Assembly: GCF_029633865.1 (NCBI RefSeq)
Contig: NC_079212.1
Location: forward strand, 87,320,427-87,384,426
Source: Lampris incognitus
Taxonomy: Eukaryota; Chordata; Actinopteri; Lampriformes; Lampridae
Direction of reading: 5' to 3'
DNA length: 64,000 bases
The notes under the pieces are model-generated. The model was given only the letters and a program-made list of their open reading frames with translations. It made no database searches and was not told the origin of the DNA. The translations under genes were made by a program, and so were the position numbers. Below are positions 10,707 to 43,600 of the stretch, piece after piece (the stretch's first letter is position 1; each line of letters starts with the position of its first letter).

Positions 10707-12225
10707 CAGTGGTGCTTAGAAGTTTGTGAGTTTTCGATATTTCTGCATAAATATGACCTAAAACATCACCAAATTTTCACACAAGTCCTAAAAGGAGATA
10801 AATAGAGAACCCAGTTAAACAAACGAGACAAGTATATTCTACTTGGTCCTTTATTTACTGAGGGAAACGATCCGATATTACGTATCTGTGAGTGGCAAAA
10901 GTATGTGAATCTGTAGGAGTAGCAGTTCATCTGAAGGTGAAGTTAGAGTCAGGTGTTTTCAGTCAATGGGAGGACAGTAAGGTGTGAGTGGGCGCCCTGT
11001 TTTATTTAAAGAACATGGATCTATCAAAGGCTGGTCTTCACAACACATGTTTGTGAAAGTTCATCGTAGCAAGAACAAAGGAGATTTCGGAGGACCTCAG
11101 AAAAAGTGTTGATGCTCATCAGGCTGGAAAGGGTTACAAAACCACCTCTAAAGAGTCTGGACTCCACCAATCCAGTCAGACAGACTGTGTACAAATGGAG
11201 GGAATTCAAGACCATTGTTACCCCCCCCCCCCCCAGGAGGGGTCGCCCATCAAAGATCACTCCAAGAGCAAGACGTGTAAAAGTCGGCCAGGCCACAAAG
11301 GAACCCAGGGTAACTCCTAAGCAGCTAAAGGCCTCTCTCACATTGGCTAATGGTAATGTTGATGAGTCCACCATCAGGAGAACACTGAACAACAATGGTG
11401 TGCATGGCAGGGTTGCAAGGAGAAAGCCACTGCTCTCCAAACAGAACATTGCTGCCCGTCTGCAGTTTGCTAAAGATCACGTGGACAAGCCAGAAACCTG
11501 TTGGGAAAGTGTTTTGTGGACGGACGAGACCAAAACAGAACGTTTTGGTTTAAATTAGAAGCGTTATGTTTGGAGAAAGGAAAACACTGCATTCCAGCAC
11601 AAGAACCTTATGCTGGACCATCTGTGAAACATGCTGGTGGTGGTAGTATGATGGTTTGGGCCTGTTTTGCTGCATCTGGGCCAGGATGGCTTGTCATCAT
11701 TGATGGAACAATGAATTCTGAATTATACCAGCGGATTCTTAAGGAAAATGTCAGGACATCTGTCCCTGAACTGAATCTCAAGAGAGCGTGGGTCATGCAG
11801 CAAGACCACGACCCTAAGCACACAAGTCCTTCTACCAAAGAATGGTTAAAGAAGAATAAAGTTAAGGTTTTGGAATGGCCAAGTCAAAGTCCTGACCTTC
11901 ATCCAGTCGAAATGTTGTGGAAGGACTTGAAGCAGTGGTTCATGTGAGGAAACCCACCAACATTATTGCTGCACGGGGGGGGGGGGGGTCAACCAGATAC
12001 TGAAAGCAAAAGTTCACATACTCTTACCATTCACAGATATGTAATATTGAATCATTTTCCTCAATAAATAAATGATCAAGTATAATATTTTTGTCTCATT
12101 TGTTTAACTGGGTTCTCTATTTATCTCCTTTTAGGACTTGTGTGAAAATCTGGTGATGTTTTAGGTCATATTTATGCAGAAATATAGAAAATTCTGAAGG
12201 GTTCACAAACTTTCAAGCACCACTG
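10707..12225 (+). mobile_element. Tc1/mariner element, decayed
   Basis: Terminal inverted repeats begin CAGTGGTGCTT at 10707 and end AAGCACCACTG at 12225. Complementarity extends inward through at least the first 150 bp, for example the CCTAAAAGGAGATAAATAGA block and its complement. A TA precedes the left end. The right flank is TG, so the right target copy is mutated or lost in the adjacent TG repeat. Homopolymers have grown inside: poly-C at 11221-11234 and poly-G at about 11976-11988. Confidence 0.9.
11062..11990 (+). pseudogene. Tc1 transposase, DD34E, frameshifted
   Basis: The transposase is spread over several frames. The N-terminal helix-turn-helix region (ISEDLRKSVDAHQAGKGYKT) is in one frame and switches near 11100-11150. 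STIRRTLNNNGVHGRVARRK follows to 11558. The catalytic core continues from about 11501 in another frame. The triad is still readable: WTDETK, QQDHDPKHTS and SPDLHPVEMLW, with 34 residues between the second Asp and the Glu. The C-terminus stops at 11947 and appears to have lost roughly 50 residues by deletion. It cannot make an active enzyme. Confidence 0.88.
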
Positions 12226-13042
12226 TGTGTGTGCATGTGTGTGTGTATATATATGTACAATTTTCCTGTGTTGTTTGTATTCTTGTCCATAAAAAAGAAA
12301 AGGAAAATAAAATTTAACAAATTGCATCAGATCAGCTTCAGTTTGTCTGCTTTCCTTTTGCTTTCTTCTGAAAGTCGGTCTGTTTGGCGCTGCCCCCACT
12401 GAAACCCATGTGTGTAATTCTGCTCAGAGCAGGAGAGACTTATTCCCCAGACCAGAAAACATACTTGAGGCCTTTTTTTAAACATATTTTATCTATTCGT
12501 TTTTTATCACGTACAATTGCTTTTTACATTGCGACAACACAAAGTCGGTTTCAGTACAGGGCAGAGTCAAAACAAAAAAGTAATAATTAGTCTAAATATG
12601 ATACAATGCAACAAAAAAAGAGAGAGAATAAAAGGAATAAAATAAACAAAACATCAAAAATAAACTTATTTTTGTCGACACAAAAATCAAGTTAGGAGGT
12701 CGATGATCAGATGATGGCCATAAGAGCCAGCATGTCAGGATGCTTCCAGGGGAGAGAACAGTGTAAATCTAAGCTGTTCGTTGATCTAGCGTGTTTAATA
12801 TTCTTCCAAGGGGGGGGGGCGTCCTCACTGCCTCTTTGTTGGAGGTTCTCTTGGTAAGGGACTTGCAAAAGAACCTCAGATCAATGTCATATAAAACCAC
12901 TAGTGGGCTTGGACTCCACCACCCTGGCTCTGTGAATGGGAAATGTACCAAACACAGCGTTTTGAGAGTCATACTCGACACAACTACTCTCCCTGCTGTG
13001 CGCCGAGCCGAACTGCGGCCGAGTGGCTGTAATGTCACCCAT
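12226..13042. other. Intergenic and smarcc2 upstream region
   Basis: A short TG/TA repeat borders the Tc1 element. 12400-12700 is AT-rich without gene signals. GC content and CpG rise from about 12960 toward the smarcc2 start, as at a CpG-island promoter. No TATA box was seen. Confidence 0.5.
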
Positions 13043-13062
13043 CCGCCGCCAGGGGGCGGTCG
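13043..13062 (+). promoter_or_regulatory. CTCF-like motif in smarcc2 promoter
   Basis: CCGCCAGGGGGCGGT closely resembles the core of the vertebrate CTCF consensus. It lies about 30-45 bp upstream of the start codon. This is a motif match by eye only. Confidence 0.4.
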
Positions 13063-13090
13063 TTGTCGACCAAGTTGTCTGCAGGCAAAG

Positions 13091-33276
<20,186 letters not shown>

Positions 33277-34345
33277 GACACAGAGATTCCGGCAAAACCC
33301 CAGTGACTCTGACCACTTTCAACCCCGCCCGTATCATCTAGAGCGAAGTCAACAAAACCGAAGGAAGACAACAGAGTCTGACATTTCAGTGTTTTGGACC
33401 GGACATTCGACGGAAGGAGAAAAAAAGAAAAAAGAAAAAAAAGCATTTCATTTAACTTGTTTGAATATCTGTCGAGAAATCGAATCCCTTCAAATTTGAC
33501 CTGTAAAGAGAAAAGTGCCAATGAAGAACTGCGGTATGTAAAGGGATCATAGCCCCCCTCGTGCACCCACACGTCATCAACATCCCACGTCATTTCTTTC
33601 ACCTCAACCCCAGAGAGGTGGACTGATGGGAAGTCTTGCAGATCCGCCGCCGCCGGAGGACACGAGGGGAAAGCGGAGAATTCGTCCAGCGCTTTTTGAG
33701 GTTTTCACCAGTGGTTTTACAGCGGCTCGTAAAGCTAGGCCCCCCTGCGGCCTGGCTACGCAGGCGTCTCGACACCATCGTCCCCATGTCGGTACTAGCT
33801 AAAATGTATGGAAGAAAAAATATTTGCACTTTGGACTATTTCTTTCCCTTGGTCTTATTCGAAGACGTTAAGCATTGAAATTTAACTAAAGCACTTATTG
33901 TCCCTTTTGTTTTTTTATTTTTTTTTTTAAGTTTGTCACACCTAAAGAGTTTGGTAATACGCAAGACGTGTTATTTTGTCATTGAAGAATAAGAATGAAA
34001 ATATCACAGTCCAGTTGGAAACCGCCTCAAGTCGGCTTGGGGAGTTTTGATAATGTACTGTAAACTGGAGTCTCTGTTACAAGAATGTTACAAATGTGTG
34101 TTTTCTAAAAACGTTGGTTGTCCCCCAGGCGGCGGCAGCGTGGAAGCTCGTCCAGGGCCGCGTTAGTGTCGTCGTCGTCTTCTTCGCGTGGTCGCCGTCC
34201 TTATGAAGGATGCTTTTCGCCCGCCGCCCTCCACTCATAAGCTCCCTTCTCGACAGACTGGTCAGCAGTGGCAGTGCTCCCTCTGCTGGTGTCGGACTGA
34301 TCAGAACAGCAGGAAACGGCCTCATGCGTGAACACTTGCACTTAT
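33277..34345 (+). other. smarcc2: Probable smarcc2 3' untranslated region
   Basis: This follows the smarcc2 stop codon with no further coding signal. A clear AATAAA was not found close by; one occurs at 36187-36192, which would imply a roughly 2.9 kb UTR containing a SINE. The true polyadenylation site is undetermined. Confidence 0.45.
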
Positions 34346-35129
34346 TTCTCCCCCCCCCCCCTTTTTCTCCTCAATTGTACTTGGCCAATTACCCCACTCT
34401 TCCGGGCCGTCCCGGTCTCTGCTCCACACCCTCTGCAGTGGCGCCCCCAAGGGGTGGCCAGGGGTGGCCACGGCCACCCTGATACTATCCCTGCCCCCCC
34501 CCCCAGGCACGAGTCGCATATGCAGAATATGCTTCTGATTATGCATAATATGCTTCTATCTGATATCTTACATTAGGTGCTGTTCATTTAAATCAATAAT
34601 GTATATTTTTCTTAACTCTCATATTGACAGTTTTCCACTAGCCTATACAGTATACTACAACAGCAGCATAGAATTCCCGAAATTCAGTCATGGCTTTTGG
34701 TTTTGGTGTGCCACCCCAAGATTTTCAGTGGCCCCATTTGCCCCCCCCCCCATATGAAAAAATTCTGGGGGCGCCACTGCCCCTCTGCCGATCCGGGGAG
34801 GGCTGCAGACTACCACATGCCTCCTCCGATACATGTGGAGTCGCCAGCCGCTTCTTTTCACCTGACAGTGAGGAGTTTCCCCAGGGGGACGTAGCGCGTG
34901 GGAGGATCACGCTACCCCCCCCCCCTCCACCCCGAACAGGTGCCCCACCGACCAGAGGAGGCGCTAGTGCAGCGACCAGGACACATACCCACATCCGGTT
35001 TCCCACCCGCAGACACGGCCAATTGTGTCTGCAGGGGACGCCCGACCTAGCCGGGGGTAACCCGGGGATTCGAACCAGCGATCCCCGTGTTGGTAGGGAA
35101 CGGAATAGACCGCCACGCCACCCGGACGC
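34346..35129 (-). mobile_element. SINE (GCGTCCGGGTGGCG family) split by hAT MITE
   Basis: SINE parts at 34346-34435 and 34780-35129 join across a hAT MITE. Flanking duplications ACACTTGCACTTAT (34332-34345) and ACACTTCTACTTAT (35130-35143) differ at two positions. Confidence 0.88.
34436..34779. mobile_element. hAT MITE nested in SINE
   Basis: Ends CAGTGGCGCCCCCA and TGGGGGCGCCACTG enclose 344 bp. The 8-bp target copies ACCCTCTG and CCCCTCTG differ by one base. It is non-coding. Confidence 0.88.
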
Positions 35130-36624
35130 ACACTTCTACTTATGAGCAAGATTTGGATGACGTCCAAGTGTGCAGGTTGTGCTTTAGTGAGGAATGTACT
35201 ATAGCTCAAAGGAAACGAGTCAGACATTTTTTTTGGGGGGGGGCATGTTAGCAATCTCTAGACCATACACGTGTCAATCACGATTTTAATACCTTTTACT
35301 ATCATGACTTCTTTTCTCGAGTTTCCATGTTTGTGAGTACTTCCGGAGGTCGCTGCTTGGGGCATCAGACTTGTGCTTGGTGTCTTTCTGGTTAATGTAG
35401 TATTTCAACCTGGACTGAAGGAACTCGGACGCTGTAGAGGACGAGCGAGTCTGCACCTTCAACAGCCGACGCAGAAGAATTTTATGTTTTTGTTTTTTTA
35501 ATTTGCTACGGTGTCCTCGCTCTTTATGCTACCAACTTTTATACTTTTTACCGTCGAGTTTTTCATCTTTTTACTTTGGTATGTCAACATTACAGCTGTA
35601 TATGACCTTTGTAGCCTGTATTTACCTGCCCCGCCGCGGTGTGAGTGACTCGTGTGTGCGTGTGTGAGATTGTGTGCATGTGCGTGTGCATGCCGTTATG
35701 ACCTGTAACCCCGGAGGTCCTCCGTTCTGATCTGCTCAGTGCCATTTTGTTTGATTAGTAGCCGCCGACTGATGAAGTATGATTTCTGCCACTGTCCTCA
35801 TATGAAACTGTCTCATCACCCACGCACGGCCACGTGGTGTCCGTGCCCCGAAATATAACCCGTGATAAGAGTTAACGGTATGTCCGGCTAGTCAGTATTA
35901 GAGATCTCACCACAGTTGTGAGTATAAATGGACTTTTTTGTCTGTGTTATTACTACATTGTGTGGACTTTGTGATATAAAATAAGTGTCCGTTGGCTCTG
36001 TGTGTTCTTCACTACGCTGACGATACGCTGGTTTATTACACAGTAGAACTCGCCCTCTCCTCGACTCGTCACGTGTCAATCGGTGCCGGCGGTTACTCTG
36101 GCAGAGTTTGTGTTGAATGGGAAAAACATGACAACCGTGTCCAGGTTTCACTTTCAAAACGTGGGAGGGGAGGGGGAGGAGAAAATAATAAAAAGATATG
36201 AAGAGGAGCGCCGCGCCGCGTGCTTTGTTGAGTTGCGTGCGCGCGCCGGGAGGAAGGACGCTTCGCGGCGCGTTAGGTGCTCACACCTCCCCCTAACGAC
36301 GCCTCGGGACGTCGACCCCAACATCGCCTTTTAAGGAGAGCAAGTAATTGGCTGGAGAGAAACTGTGTAAAATGACAGCGGCACCAGGAGGCGGAGGGTC
36401 CATATTTGGCCATGTGCTGACGTCTAAACTACTGCTGTGACGGTACATGTCAGACCAGCCAGACGGGACCATGTTTAGACAGCATGCAGCATCGACTGTT
36501 GGGGGGAGGAGGAGGCAAATTGGCTTGAAAGATCGTTGAAGTGTCTTCTTGTCCAGATTATTGTAATACTTAGCATGGGGTACAGACACCCATCTGACCA
36601 CCAAATCACACAGGGAATATTAGC
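35130..36624. other. Region between smarcc2 and myl6
   Basis: No exon recognised. GC-rich patches occur at 36210-36320. AATAAA occurs at 36187-36192 and could be a distal smarcc2 polyadenylation signal. Confidence 0.4.
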
Positions 36625-37024
36625 TTTTTTGGGGGGGGGGGTTCTCTCCCGTTTTATCCTGCCAATTACCCTACTCGTCTGGGCAGTCGTGGTCTCTGCT
36701 CCACCCCCTCTGCTGATCCGGGGAGGGCTGCAGACTACCACATGCCTCCTCCCATACATGTGGAGTCACCAGCCGCTTCTTTTCACCTGACAGTGAGGAG
36801 TTTCACCAGGGGGACGTAGGACATGGGAGGATCACGCTATTCGCCCCAGTCCCCGCCCCCGACCGACCAGAGGAGGCGCTAGTGCAGCGACCAGGACACA
36901 TACCCACGCCCGGCTTCCCACCCGCAGACACGGCCAATTGCGTCTGCAGGGACGCCCGACCAAGCCGGAGGTAACACGGGGATTCGAACCGGCGGAATAG
37001 ACCGCCACGCCACCCGGACGCCCT
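36625..37024 (-). mobile_element. SINE (GCGTCCGGGTGGCG family)
   Basis: A near-complete copy with a G-run tail at 36631-36641. Duplications GGAATATTAGC (36614-36624) and GGAATATCAGC (37025-37035) differ at one base. Confidence 0.9.
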
Positions 37025-37249
37025 GGAATATCAGCGGATTTAAAAGAAGACCGGAGGCCTGCTGGGCCAATGTATCTAACTCGCTGCAAAATTGGAAAAC
37101 TTCCTACCCCTGATCTCAAACGCTGCAGCCTGTATGTGCACCTACAGCACGACCTCGCTCCAAATAAGCTCCTCCCACTCGTGACGTGGTGCCTGACCTC
37201 GGCGCAGACATAAAAGCCAGAAGACAAATGCGTTTCAGAAACTGGGATC

Positions 37250-37255
37250 TTTATT
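37250..37255 (-). terminator. myl6: myl6 polyadenylation signal
   Basis: AATAAA on the minus strand (TTTATT on plus), about 445 nt downstream of the myl6 stop. It gives a 3' UTR of ordinary length. Confidence 0.6.
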
Positions 37256-37699
37256 AAATAATGTTGACTGTAACATGACAGCAGAGTACCCCTCCGTCAT
37301 GACGTATCTACAATCCTGCATCGAGTCCTCTCTGCCGATAAGCACGCAGCATCTCCTGCACTAGATAAACACGCAGCATCTCCTGCACTAGAAAAGAGAA
37401 ACCAGCTTGTTTACTACAGGGGTCCCGGGGTAAGTAACGCGGGGGGGAATGTGTAAAACAATCAAGAGAATGGTACTGCCGATTCTGTCCACAGATGGTG
37501 CGGTGACGCGCGCCTCCGCGTGGCTGGACGCTATGAGATGAAACGGTCTCATACACAGAAAAGGCACTTCTGCAAAAAACGAAACAAAACCCCAAAAGCT
37601 CAAATCTAAAAGAAAACAAAGGGTGGCATTTGGGAGAGCAAGACAACGTGATACAAAACACATTCATGAATAAAATGAAAAAGTGTGCTCTTGAACTCT

Positions 37700-40600
37700 T
37701 CAACCGCTCATCACCATTCTCACGAGTTCTGAGAAAGAGAGAGAGAAGGGGCAGAGGGGGAGAGAGTCGGGACAGAGAGAAAGAGAGCAAGAGGGAGAGA
37801 GAAGGGACAGAGAGGGGGCAGAGAGAAAGAGCAAGAGGGAGAGAGAGCAGGAGAGAGAAGGGGCAGAGGGGGGGGGAGAGTCGGGACAGAGAGAAAGAGA
37901 GAGCAAGAGGGAGAGAGAGAGAAAAGGGACAGAGAGAGTGAATGGGCAGAGAGCAAGAGACAGCGAGAAGGGGCAGAGAGAAAGAGCAAGAGGAGAAAGA
38001 GAGAGAGAGCAGGAGAAAAGAGAGGCGAGAGAGAGAGCGGGAGAGAAGAGAGAGGAAAAATGCATTAGGTCAGGATGGTCTCAAAGTAAACAGAAGACAA
38101 TACAGTCCATGTACAGCATCTGCACAGTAGCCTCATATGGTCAACAGCCTCGTGGGTCGAGCACTTGGAACTGGATTCTTTGCTCCAGCTGGTTCAAGTC
38201 GTTCCCAGTGTCGGCTAACAACACAACGTGACAGTACACAGCGCCTTTTTAAGTGACCTGCTCACACAATCGTTTCTCCCCTTCCACCTGGAGTCTGAGT
38301 TTACTCGAGGCAGAAGGTTGGAGCCCGAGTCTGGTCCAAACAGACTGCAGCCCATTCTGTAAGCAGGAGCGCTGCTCAGGAGAAGCCGTGACCTGCCCCA
38401 GATTCTGCCAGCTGAAACTGTGTCTTCCCTACTGTTTGGACTGAATGAAGGAAGAGGCCAAGAGGAGGAAGGTCAAAACACTGGAAAGAGGAACAATGTA
38501 GGAAGAAAAAAACAAAAACACTTTCAAATAAACTTTGTGTATTTAGTGTGTGTACAACGCCAGCAGCCACTTGCGTGGGAGGGAGGTCAGGAAAGTTTGC
38601 ATTACTTGTGAGAGGACATCGCCATAAGGAGCCGGCAGTGGGAAAACCGGCAGAAATGCTTGGTATGCGACATTTACTGAGTCCACGGCATGTTTCCCAG
38701 TGGGGGGGGAAACCGCAGTATCTCATCCAGAGTCACAGTTGAAATCCTGACGGTCTTCTCCTTCCAGAGCCACTGCTTTAATGAGGGACCGGCTGAGCCA
38801 CCTGAACACATGCAGGGACTACAGCCTCAGGGAGCACAAGAGACACTGAAGTGATAAAAAGACTAAAATGTATTGCGAAAACATCCTAACATAGGAAGCC
38901 AGAAGCTTCCAGCAATACCATTACTGCACAAAGAGTCCACACCAGAGTCAGCATTTATTCAATCTGATTCAATAAGAAACTCAAATTTAATCATCATGAA
39001 GCCAGACACCTTCCCTAGTATTTTTTATAGCCAATCTGTAGCCACTGTTAAGTTCATTAACACCACTTATAGCCACTGTTAATTTCATTAACACTGCTTC
39101 CGGTGTGGGAAGATGGCAGCCTCATCCACTACCGTCCATGCAGTGTCTTTGTCCACGTCTGCATCTAAGTTTGTCTGCATTTGATGGCTGGGAGAGCTGG
39201 TGTTGGGTCGGCTGGGAGAGCTTGGTCTGCTGAGTCCTGTGGGCCCAGGGATCACAGCCCTGCATGGAGCTTTGTCCGAAGAGGTAACACCAAGGGTAGT
39301 CTGGCGGCAGCCTTGCCTAGCCTTGACTGTGTTTTTAGTGTTGTCGTGTGGAGTGCAAGGAGGTGTGTCGAAGGTGTCTGGCTGGGAGAGCTTGGTCTGC
39401 TGCATCCTGTGGGCCCAAAGACCACAGACCTAATGGGAGCTGCGCCCAAAGAGGAAAAACTGAGGTTCGGTCTGATAGGGCACCCTCAGCGAGGCAGGCG
39501 ATGCCAACTGCTAGCCCATGCAGACCGGCAGTTCTGACAGTCCTCCTGGCTGGCGTTCGTTCTCCTGGACAGGGATTTTCTTTGTTTAGTTTAGATATGT
39601 GTGTTATTTTGGACACATTTGTTCTTGTAGTTCTTGATGTGTTTTTTTTTTCCTCATTTCATTTCATGTACCCAAGTGCATGAAATAAAATTACAAATAA
39701 AGGGTTTCTGATTCTGATTTCTGATTAACAACAAATGGCAAGCGTATCCAAAATATCTGGCACTACTTAAAAAGTGTGTTTGATTTCTGAGGTGGTTTCC
39801 TTGTTCTTTCATAGAGGTAATGCATAATTCAAACAGAGGGGAACACTTTGGGAATTTGCTTGTATCGTCTGCTCATCCGGTGTGATGAACAAAGGCTGTG
39901 GACACGGAAGTAAGGTACAGCATGACACACAGGGAAAACAGCCCTGTCCCCAGCAGGTTACATGTGGAGACATCCTCCTGTGGAACTCAGTGATTTCAAC
40001 TTCTTGCCGATTTGTGTTATTGCTTCCTATTGGAAGTAACAGCCTCTAAACAAAAACCCTTTTCCCCCAGCGATTAGTACCCACACCCATCTGAATGGAT
40101 GGTCTGTTTTCCACAAAACCGAAAGCTTTACACTGTAAATAGTAGACATACTAGATCTCATCTCATCTTCAGTCGCTTCTCCTGGGTTGGATCGCGGTGG
40201 CAGCAAGCTAAGTAGGGCACTCCAGACGTCTCTCTCCCCAGCAACGCCCTCCAGCTCCTCCTGGGGGATCCCAAGGCATTCCCAGGCCAGATTGGACATG
40301 TAGTCCCTCCAGCGAGTTCTGGGTCTACCCCGGGGTCTCCTCCCAGTTGGACATTCCCGGAAAACCTCCAAAGGAAGGCGCCCAGGAGGCATCCTAATCA
40401 GATGCCCGAACCAGCTCAACTGGCTCCTTTCGACACGAAGGAGCAGCGGCTCTACTCCGAGCTCCCTCCAGATGTCCGAGCTCCTCGCCCTATCTCTAAG
40501 GCTGAGCCCAGACACCCTACGGAAGAAACTCATTTCAGCCGCTTGTATCCATGATCTCACCCTTTCGGTCACTACCCAAAGCTCATGACCATAGGTGAGG

Positions 40601-43600
40601 GTTGGAATGAAGACTGACTGGTAAATTGAGAGCTTTGCCTTCCGGCTCAGCTCCCTCTTCACCACAACGGTCCGGTACAACGTCCACATTACTGCTGACG
40701 CTGCACCAATCCGCCTGCCAATCTCCCGCTACATCCTACTGCGAGATACTTTTAGGAGTTTGAAGTTTTGGGAGTAAAAAGAATACACACATCGTTCATC
40801 AAAACCCCTGACCTGTGATGACTCATGTGTGTATGGTTTGAGCTTCTCTTGGAACAATAAAGCTTTTTCATACAACTGATTTTGTTTGTTTTTCATAAAA
40901 GAAATTTGCGCCCATCTTTCAACATGTTGTGTTTACCTTCATAGTTGATAAGACCGTTAGCATCTTCGTGTCCAGCCAGAAGAGTCTCCACCTCTTCTTC
41001 CGTCATTTTCTCACCTATAGTACAACGAAACATATGTGACCCATTTCAAGCAACACTTACACCTGCTGAATGAAGATTAGTAAACCAAAGGAGAAAGGCA
41101 GGACCAGGGTTTTCAACTGGGTCACACCTTTTGTGGAAACACAAATAGCTTGAGGTGATTTTGCATGACAAATTAAGCATGATAATTAAGCCAACTAGTC
41201 TTTCTGTTTTGGTCTGCTGTTGACATGGCCAGGAACAATGGTAAACGCAACAGGTTTGGTTGCAATTCAATGGCAAAGTACAGCAGCTAGCACCATTCCA
41301 GTCCACACAGGGTGTGTTCTAAAGAAGGTCTACGACATGAAACCATGCCCCTTTATTGTTTTACAAGGTTTGCAACTGATAAGCAATGACATGGCTAATC
41401 ACAGCGACTGCAGATCTTTGGCACCAAATCTTACACATAAGGTAGGGCAATGCTTACTAGATAAGGTCAGAGGAGTCACCCAAATCTCTGTGCTTTAAGA
41501 AAGGTATTTGAAGGATTTACCCAGTGTGGTGAGGACGTGGCGTAGCTCTGCTCCCATCACTGTGCCATTCCCTTCCTTGTCGAAGACACGCAATCCCTCA
41601 ACAAAGTCCTCAAAGGAGCCCTGGTCCTTGTTCTTAGCAATGGCCTGGAGCATGGGCAGGAACTGCTCAAAATCCAGCATCTTGTAGTTCATCTCTGGAG
41701 AAATGAATGACAGATTAACAGGTGAATGACTTCATTGGCTTTTCTGAGAGACTCTCCTTCCGATGCAAAAGATTTAGGATACATAGATGTGCTAGAGTCA
41801 GTATGACAAGGCATAGAATGATGGAGAGATATGATTACAAATGATTCACCTTCTTCTTGAATTCCAAAAAAGGAAACAAAGTTATAGTACCACAATACTG
41901 GTTCGAGGTTAAAGGGAGACAATGTAACATGTTCACTTCAATTTAGTCCAACATTCTATCGATGGGTGTTCAGATAAATTGATCTGGAAGTCATTCACCT
42001 CACTTCCCCATTGGGTTTGCCATTATTCATCCAGATTTGTGAAATAGCTCCTCTCTTGAGCCCATCCTGGTCCTTACAAGATGTTCAGACTCAACCAAAC
42101 CAGCCCAAAGGACAGGCATGTACAGCCAGATATAGCCGGTCTTAGTACACATAAGTAGCATATCAGAATAGATACCAGAAATGATAGCTAAAGGGGAAGA
42201 AGACAAACACTATGTCGTTATTTCGAGACTTCTAGGCCTTTATGATTTGGTTATAGACCAAGATCAGTTATCCACTGTGTAGTGGGGAAACTATAGTTGA
42301 CAATCCCATTTGAAAGAGAAAGCCCGGCTGTCCTAGTATGATACCCACTGCCACCTAATAAGTGCTGCAAGAGAACAGATGGCCATGGGTATGGAATACC
42401 ATGGAACTACATCTCCGGAAGTAGATTTTATTTTTTTTCCACCCCTTTTTCTCCCCAGCTGTATCCAGCCAATTACCCCACTCTTCCGAGCAGTCCCGGT
42501 CGCTGCTCCATCCCCTCTGCCAATCCAAGGAGGGCTGCAGACTACCACATGTCTCCTCCAAAACATGTGGAGTCGCCAGCCGCTTCTTTTCACCTGACAG
42601 TGAGGAGTTTCACCAGGGGGATGAAGCACGTGGGAGGATCACGCTATTCCCCCCAGCTCCCCTTCCCTCTGAACAGGCACCCCGACTGACCAGAGGAGGT
42701 GCTAGTGCAGCGACCAGGACACATACCCACATCCGGCTTCCCACCCGCAGACATGGCCAATTGTGTCGGCAGGGATGCCCGACCAAGCCGGAGGTAACAC
42801 AGGGATTCGAACTGGCGATCTCTGTGTTGGTAGGCAACAGAATAGATCGCCATACTATCCGGGCGCCTGGAAGTAGATATTTTTGCTTCGGGTTCTGCTA
42901 GGAGATGTCACAATAATTACTATATACACTCTTCCCTTCCTCCTCCTCACTTTAAGTTCAGAGTATAACAACCTCCATCACTGATTAAAATAAGTAGCAT
43001 GATCTCTCAACCTTGGGCCACATTGACCATTATTGATCCATTACATCATGCTATAAAGAATAAAAAAACAACAACAGAGCAATAACAAACAAACAATATA
43101 AAAAAAACCCAAAATGTTAAAATCACAGCAATAGAAGCAATAAAACAGTGTATAGTTTCACAGAAACCAGGTGAGCCACCAGGAAAACCTGTCTAATCCC
43201 AGACAAAAGCTCTGGGCATCTAAAAACCCATTTTTGCACAGAGATTTAAATGAATCACCCAACAAGGTAGAGCTGGCAGAATGGGGGGGGGGGTTATTCT
43301 ACAGTGTAGGGGCAGCGACAGCAAAAGCACAGCCACTTCTTAGCTTCAGCCTAAACTAGGGGACAGACAGAAGCCCAAAGGACCGCTACGCGACTGAAAA
43401 GTGGTGTAAAAGCTCTGTAATATAAGAGGGGATGGGTGGTGACAGTTTTTATTTTTATCTAAATTTGCTTATTTCGATATGAAGCACCTCATGAACCCGG
43501 CTTCTAACTCATATTCACTCACAAACTGACATAGCTGTATCATCTGCATAGATTTTGGGTGAAAGGGGTGCAAAATGTTTGATGAGTGCATCTAAAAAAT

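Noticed and set aside
10312-10729. Poly-Tyr/His and poly-Ile open frames
   Set aside because: They are translations of the (TTA/TCA)n microsatellite.
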